Assembly: GCA_009695395.1 (NCBI GenBank)
Contig: SIBB01000220.1
Coordinates: 1 to 6,391 of the forward strand
Length of the DNA stretch: 6,391 nt
Origin: Pedosphaera sp.
Lineage (GTDB): Bacteria > Verrucomicrobiota > Verrucomicrobiia > Limisphaerales > SXTU01
Direction: 5' to 3'
The notes below the pieces were generated by a model, which worked only from the letters and a program-made list of their open reading frames with translations, was not told the DNA's origin and made no database searches. The position numbers and the translations under genes were made by a program. Positions 4,017-6,391 of this stretch are shown piece after piece (the stretch's first letter is position 1; each line of letters opens with the position of its first letter).

Positions 4017-6391
4017 TCACCGGGTCGCCACATGCGCATCCCCCTCGCCCCGACGCTTCTGGAACGGCGCGCTGTTCACCACTTCCAGCACGAGGCCGGA
4101 GAAGGTGTTCCGCCGCTTCGCCAACCCTTCGGCAATCTCCTTCGTCGCGCAGCGGTCGTAATACTCCAGCCCTCGGCCCAGGGAATAAGTCAGCATCTTC
4201 TCCACCATGCAGCGGATGAAGTCGTCCTTCTTCTGCCGGGCGAGCAGGTTCGCGAGCTCAACGGGGCCTTTGAAATTGTCCGCCGCGCCCAGGTCGCCAC
4301 TTGGGTCAATCGCCGCGCCTGCGTCCAGCGTGCGGAAGCCACCGATGCCGTCGTAGTTCTCCAACGCGAAGCCGATGGCGTCCATGCGGGTGTGGCAGCC
4401 GGCGCATGAAGGGTTCGCGCGGTGCTGCTCCATCCGTTGCCGCAGCGTGCCGGTGATCTGCTTTTGGTCGTCGAGTTCGGGGACGTTCGGCGCGGGCGGC
4501 GGCGGCGGTGTGGCGAGGAGATTTTCCAAGACCCACTTGCCACGTTTCACCGGCGAGGTGCGTGTCGGGTTCGAGGTGAGTGTGAGAATGCTTGCGTGAG
4601 TCAGCACGCCCGCGCGCGGCGTGCCTTTGAGGCTCACGCGCTGGAACTCTTCGCCGGTCACGCCCGCGAGGCCGTAATGCTTCGCGAGCCGCTCGTTCAC
4701 GAAGGTGTAATCCGCGGTGAGAAAGTCGAACACGCTCCGGTCCTCGTGCAGGATGTTCTCGAAGAGCAGCTCCGTCTCCCGCTGCATCGCGGCTCGCAGC
4801 TTGGCATCGAACGTCGGGAACAGCTTCTTGTCCGGCTGCACGATGGCGAGGTTGCGGAGCTGGAGCCATTGCCCCGCGAAGTTCTCCACGAGCGCCTTGC
4901 GCTTCGGGTCTTTCAACATCCGGCGGACTTGTGCTTCGAGGTTCTTCCGCAGCTGACCGCGCTCGGCTAGCTTGAACAACTCTTCATCCGGCATGGAACT
5001 CCACAGGAAGTAACTGAGCCGCGATGCGAGCGCGAACTCGTTCACCAGATGCACCGATTTCGGATTGTCCGGCTCGGGCTGCAACTCGCCTCGGAACAGG
5101 AAGTGCGGCGAGACCAGCACCGCCTTGAGCGCCTGCTGCACGCTTCCCTCGAACGACTCGCCGTGTCTCTGCCCGAGCTCGTAGAGCTTCATCAATCGCT
5201 CGACCTCCGCCGTCGTGACCGGGCGACGATAAGCCCGGCGCGCGAACGCCCCGATGACCTCGCGTGCAAGCTCCGGTGCGGTGCCGGGCGTGGCGCGCTT
5301 GGGGAAAATGCGCCGATGCGTCTCCGGCAGCATCTCCGCGGCGGCCTCGGGCGGGCCTTCGATTTCGAGATGATGCACGTTCACGGTGCCCTTCTGGTCC
5401 TTGCCGGACTTCCACTCGGCGGCCTTCTCAGCTGACAACCCCGTCTTGTCGCGCAGCACGACAACGCGCAGGTGATGCTTCCCGGCGGGCAGCCGGAACT
5501 TCGCCTCGTAATGCTGCGGCGCCGACTGGTCCGCCTCGACCATCACCTGCCGGAGAACTTCCTTGTCCCGCATGAACGTCAGCGCCATCGCGTTCGAGCC
5601 AGCCGCCTTCGCCCACGCCAGCGTGCGGAGGAAATACTCGCCGTCGCGCGGCGCGTTGAAGTCGAACGCCACGTCATCCTCCTCCACGCTGTTGAGCGAG
5701 ACCCAGCCGTCGCCGAGCTGCTTTGCGTTGTAGCCCACGAGTAGCAGGTCCGGCAGCAGCCGCACCACGGAGTTCGGCGTTGGCTCCACGATTTCCACCC
5801 ACTCCACCGCGAAGGCCCGCGTCTGGTTGCGGCCTCGCGCATCCTTCGGCGTCGTGAAGGGATTCACCAACGCCATCACCAGCTCATGCTGGCCGGCCTT
5901 CAACTGCACCGGCAGCTGGGCCACGTGCGCCAAGTCCGTGTCTCCGTGCACCTCGATGACCGATACCACCTTGCCGTCCAGGCGAATCTCCATCTTTGTC
6001 TCCTCTGGCGCGACGTGCCGGTTCTGTGTCGAGAGCCGCAGTTGATGCTCGCCATCGCGCGCCACGGAGAACTTCGCCGTCAACGGCTTCGTCCCCGAGA
6101 CACGCCTCGGCCCGTCGGCGCTGGTCGTGTCATTGCCACCCTTGAGCTGCCGCGCGGCGATGCGTTGCGCCGTCGGCGTGGCCTGCTCAAGCGACTCCGA
6201 TGTCTCGGGCGGGGCGAAGAGCTCGATCAGCTCGATGGCCAGCCCGCGCGAATACTTGCTCCCCGTGCCGGCCGGGCCGTCATGCGGATTGAGCATGCCA
6301 AAAGAGATTGAGTGGCTTCCTGCGACCAGTTGCACCTTGAACTCTACTACGCTGGGCGACTCCAGGGTGCCGTTGACGAAAACGGTCTGCA
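4017..6391 (-). CDS. DUF1592/DUF1588/DUF1585 multidomain envelope protein, N-terminus outside window
   Basis: The frame is open from the window edge to a TGA at 4019-4017, giving 790 residues without the true start (numbering from the first full codon, 6389). From N to C there are three beta-sandwich-like modules (residues 1 to about 348), a DUF1595-like helical segment with FARRAYRRPVTTAEVERL (382-399) and VLVSPHFLFR (424-433), a DUF1592-like domain with LASRLSYFLWSSMPDEEL (454-471) and FAGQWLQLRNL (504-514), a DUF1588-like domain with RAGVLTHASILTLTSNPTRTSP (592-613), a proline run and CAGCH (662-666), and a DUF1585-like end with KMLTYSLGRGLEYYDR (731-746). This order is standard for the Planctomycetes/Verrucomicrobia family, whose function is unknown. 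A signal peptide, a further cytochrome-type domain and DUF1587 are expected upstream but not seen. The CXXCH motif suggests covalent haem c and so an extracytoplasmic location (inference). The DUF1552 partner follows after 84 bases. Confidence 0.93.
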   Translation of the reverse strand, partial: QTVFVNGTLESPSVVEFKVQLVAGSHSISFGMLNPHDGPAGTGSKYSRGLAIELIELFAPPETSESLEQATPTAQRIAARQLKGGNDTTSADGPRRVSGTKPLTAKFSVARDGEHQLRLSTQNRHVAPEETKMEIRLDGKVVSVIEVHGDTDLAHVAQLPVQLKAGQHELVMALVNPFTTPKDARGRNQTRAFAVEWVEIVEPTPNSVVRLLPDLLLVGYNAKQLGDGWVSLNSVEEDDVAFDFNAPRDGEYFLRTLAWAKAAGSNAMALTFMRDKEVLRQVMVEADQSAPQHYEAKFRLPAGKHHLRVVVLRDKTGLSAEKAAEWKSGKDQKGTVNVHHLEIEGPPEAAAEMLPETHRRIFPKRATPGTAPELAREVIGAFARRAYRRPVTTAEVERLMKLYELGQRHGESFEGSVQQALKAVLVSPHFLFRGELQPEPDNPKSVHLVNEFALASRLSYFLWSSMPDEELFKLAERGQLRKNLEAQVRRMLKDPKRKALVENFAGQWLQLRNLAIVQPDKKLFPTFDAKLRAAMQRETELLFENILHEDRSVFDFLTADYTFVNERLAKHYGLAGVTGEEFQRVSLKGTPRAGVLTHASILTLTSNPTRTSPVKRGKWVLENLLATPPPPPAPNVPELDDQKQITGTLRQRMEQHRANPSCAGCHTRMDAIGFALENYDGIGGFRTLDAGAAIDPSGDLGAADNFKGPVELANLLARQKKDDFIRCMVEKMLTYSLGRGLEYYDRCATKEIAEGLAKRRNTFSGLVLEVVNSAPFQKRRGEGDAHVATR
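4392..4406 (-). other. CXXCH haem c attachment motif in the DUF1588-like domain
   Basis: The codons read CAGCH (residues 662-666 of the visible protein), in the context NPSCAGCHTRMDAIGFALENYD. A cysteine pair followed by histidine is the covalent haem c attachment signature, and a downstream methionine (M669) is close by. This motif is a regular part of the DUF1588 domain. Haem loading itself is not shown by the sequence. Confidence 0.7.
5346..5765 (-). other. Tandem beta-sandwich-like module 3
   Basis: Third repeat. It carries FNAPRDGEYFLRTLAWA (RDGE at 248-251), the strand MALTFMRDKEVLRQV, the turn RLPAGKHHLRVVVLRD (AGxH at 302-305) and the closing strand VNVHHLEIEGP. It leads directly into the DUF1595-like segment. 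An extra charged insertion (AEKAAEWKSGKDQKG) lies before the last strand. Confidence 0.6.
5784..6098 (-). other. Tandem beta-sandwich-like module 2
   Basis: Second repeat. It begins around residue 98 with FSVARDGEHQLRL (RDGE at 111-114), continues with an IRLDGKVV strand, reaches the turn LKAGQHELVMALVNP (AGxH at 165-168) and closes with FAVEWVEIVE. The motifs align with module 3 at equal spacing. Confidence 0.6.
6210..6391 (-). other. Tandem beta-sandwich-like module 1 (partial)
   Basis: Visible part of the first repeat in the DUF1592-family protein. It has a strand pattern ending VQLVAGSHSISFGMLNP with the AGxH turn at residues 23-26, and closes with the strand LAIELIELFAP. The first half lies outside the window. 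The alternating hydrophobic pattern resembles carbohydrate-binding jelly-roll modules (CBM6/CBM60-like), but binding is not shown. Confidence 0.55.

Noticed and set aside
2565..4409. 614-codon open frame on the plus strand, spanning the DUF1552 gene and the start of the DUF1592 coding region from the other side
   Set aside because: It is antisense to two genes with clear family motifs, its translation is low-complexity (rich in A, V, R, L, H) with no recognisable domain, and long antisense frames are expected in GC-rich coding DNA.
4494..4508. GGC triplet run
   Set aside because: It encodes the proline run (residues 628-632) that is usual in the DUF1588 domain of this family, so it is not an independent repeat element.
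6333..6335. GTG as possible start of the DUF1592-family gene
   Set aside because: The frame stays open to the window edge and the upstream codons (TVFVNGT...VVEFK) continue the beta-strand pattern, so the gene is truncated rather than starting here.

Overview
The window is about 6.4 kb of GC-rich bacterial DNA. All five recognisable genes lie on the minus strand, so the coding order is from high to low coordinates. Two neighbouring genes belong to the large secreted-protein families typical of Planctomycetes and Verrucomicrobia: a multidomain DUF1592/DUF1588/DUF1585 protein and a Tat-exported DUF1552 (HXXSHH) protein. Together with a palindromic intergenic element built on ACACGGA/TCCGTGT and the general lack of clear Shine-Dalgarno sites, this points to the PVC group. 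I lean towards Verrucomicrobiota, but this is an inference from gene content, not a measured placement.

Layout in transcription order. (1) 6391-4017: DUF1592-family protein, cut at its N-terminus by the window edge. It has three tandem beta-sandwich-like modules, then DUF1595-, DUF1592-, DUF1588- (with one CAGCH haem-type motif) and DUF1585-like domains. (2) 3932-2523: its usual partner, a DUF1552 protein with a twin-arginine signal peptide. (3) 2440-1646: class I SAM-dependent methyltransferase of unknown substrate. (4) 1581-598: short-type class I mannose-6-phosphate isomerase (manA). (5) 507-1: N-terminal 169 residues of acetylglutamate kinase (argB), cut by the other window edge.

Gaps between the genes are 84, 82, 64 and 90 bases. 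All genes are codirectional and no convincing intrinsic terminator or strong promoter is visible, so partial cotranscription is possible but unproven. The first two genes very likely form one functional unit in the cell envelope. The last three look like cytoplasmic housekeeping or metabolic genes without an obvious common pathway. The manA-argB gap is almost filled by a 70-base imperfect inverted repeat that folds better as RNA on the gene strand than on the opposite strand.

I found no mobile element, CRISPR array, tRNA or rRNA, and no clear sign of an undescribed system. The most interesting points are the regular three-module repeat in the DUF1592 protein, the palindromic element in front of argB, and the uncharacterised DUF1592/DUF1552 pair itself. 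No stretch over 300 bases lacks a gene.
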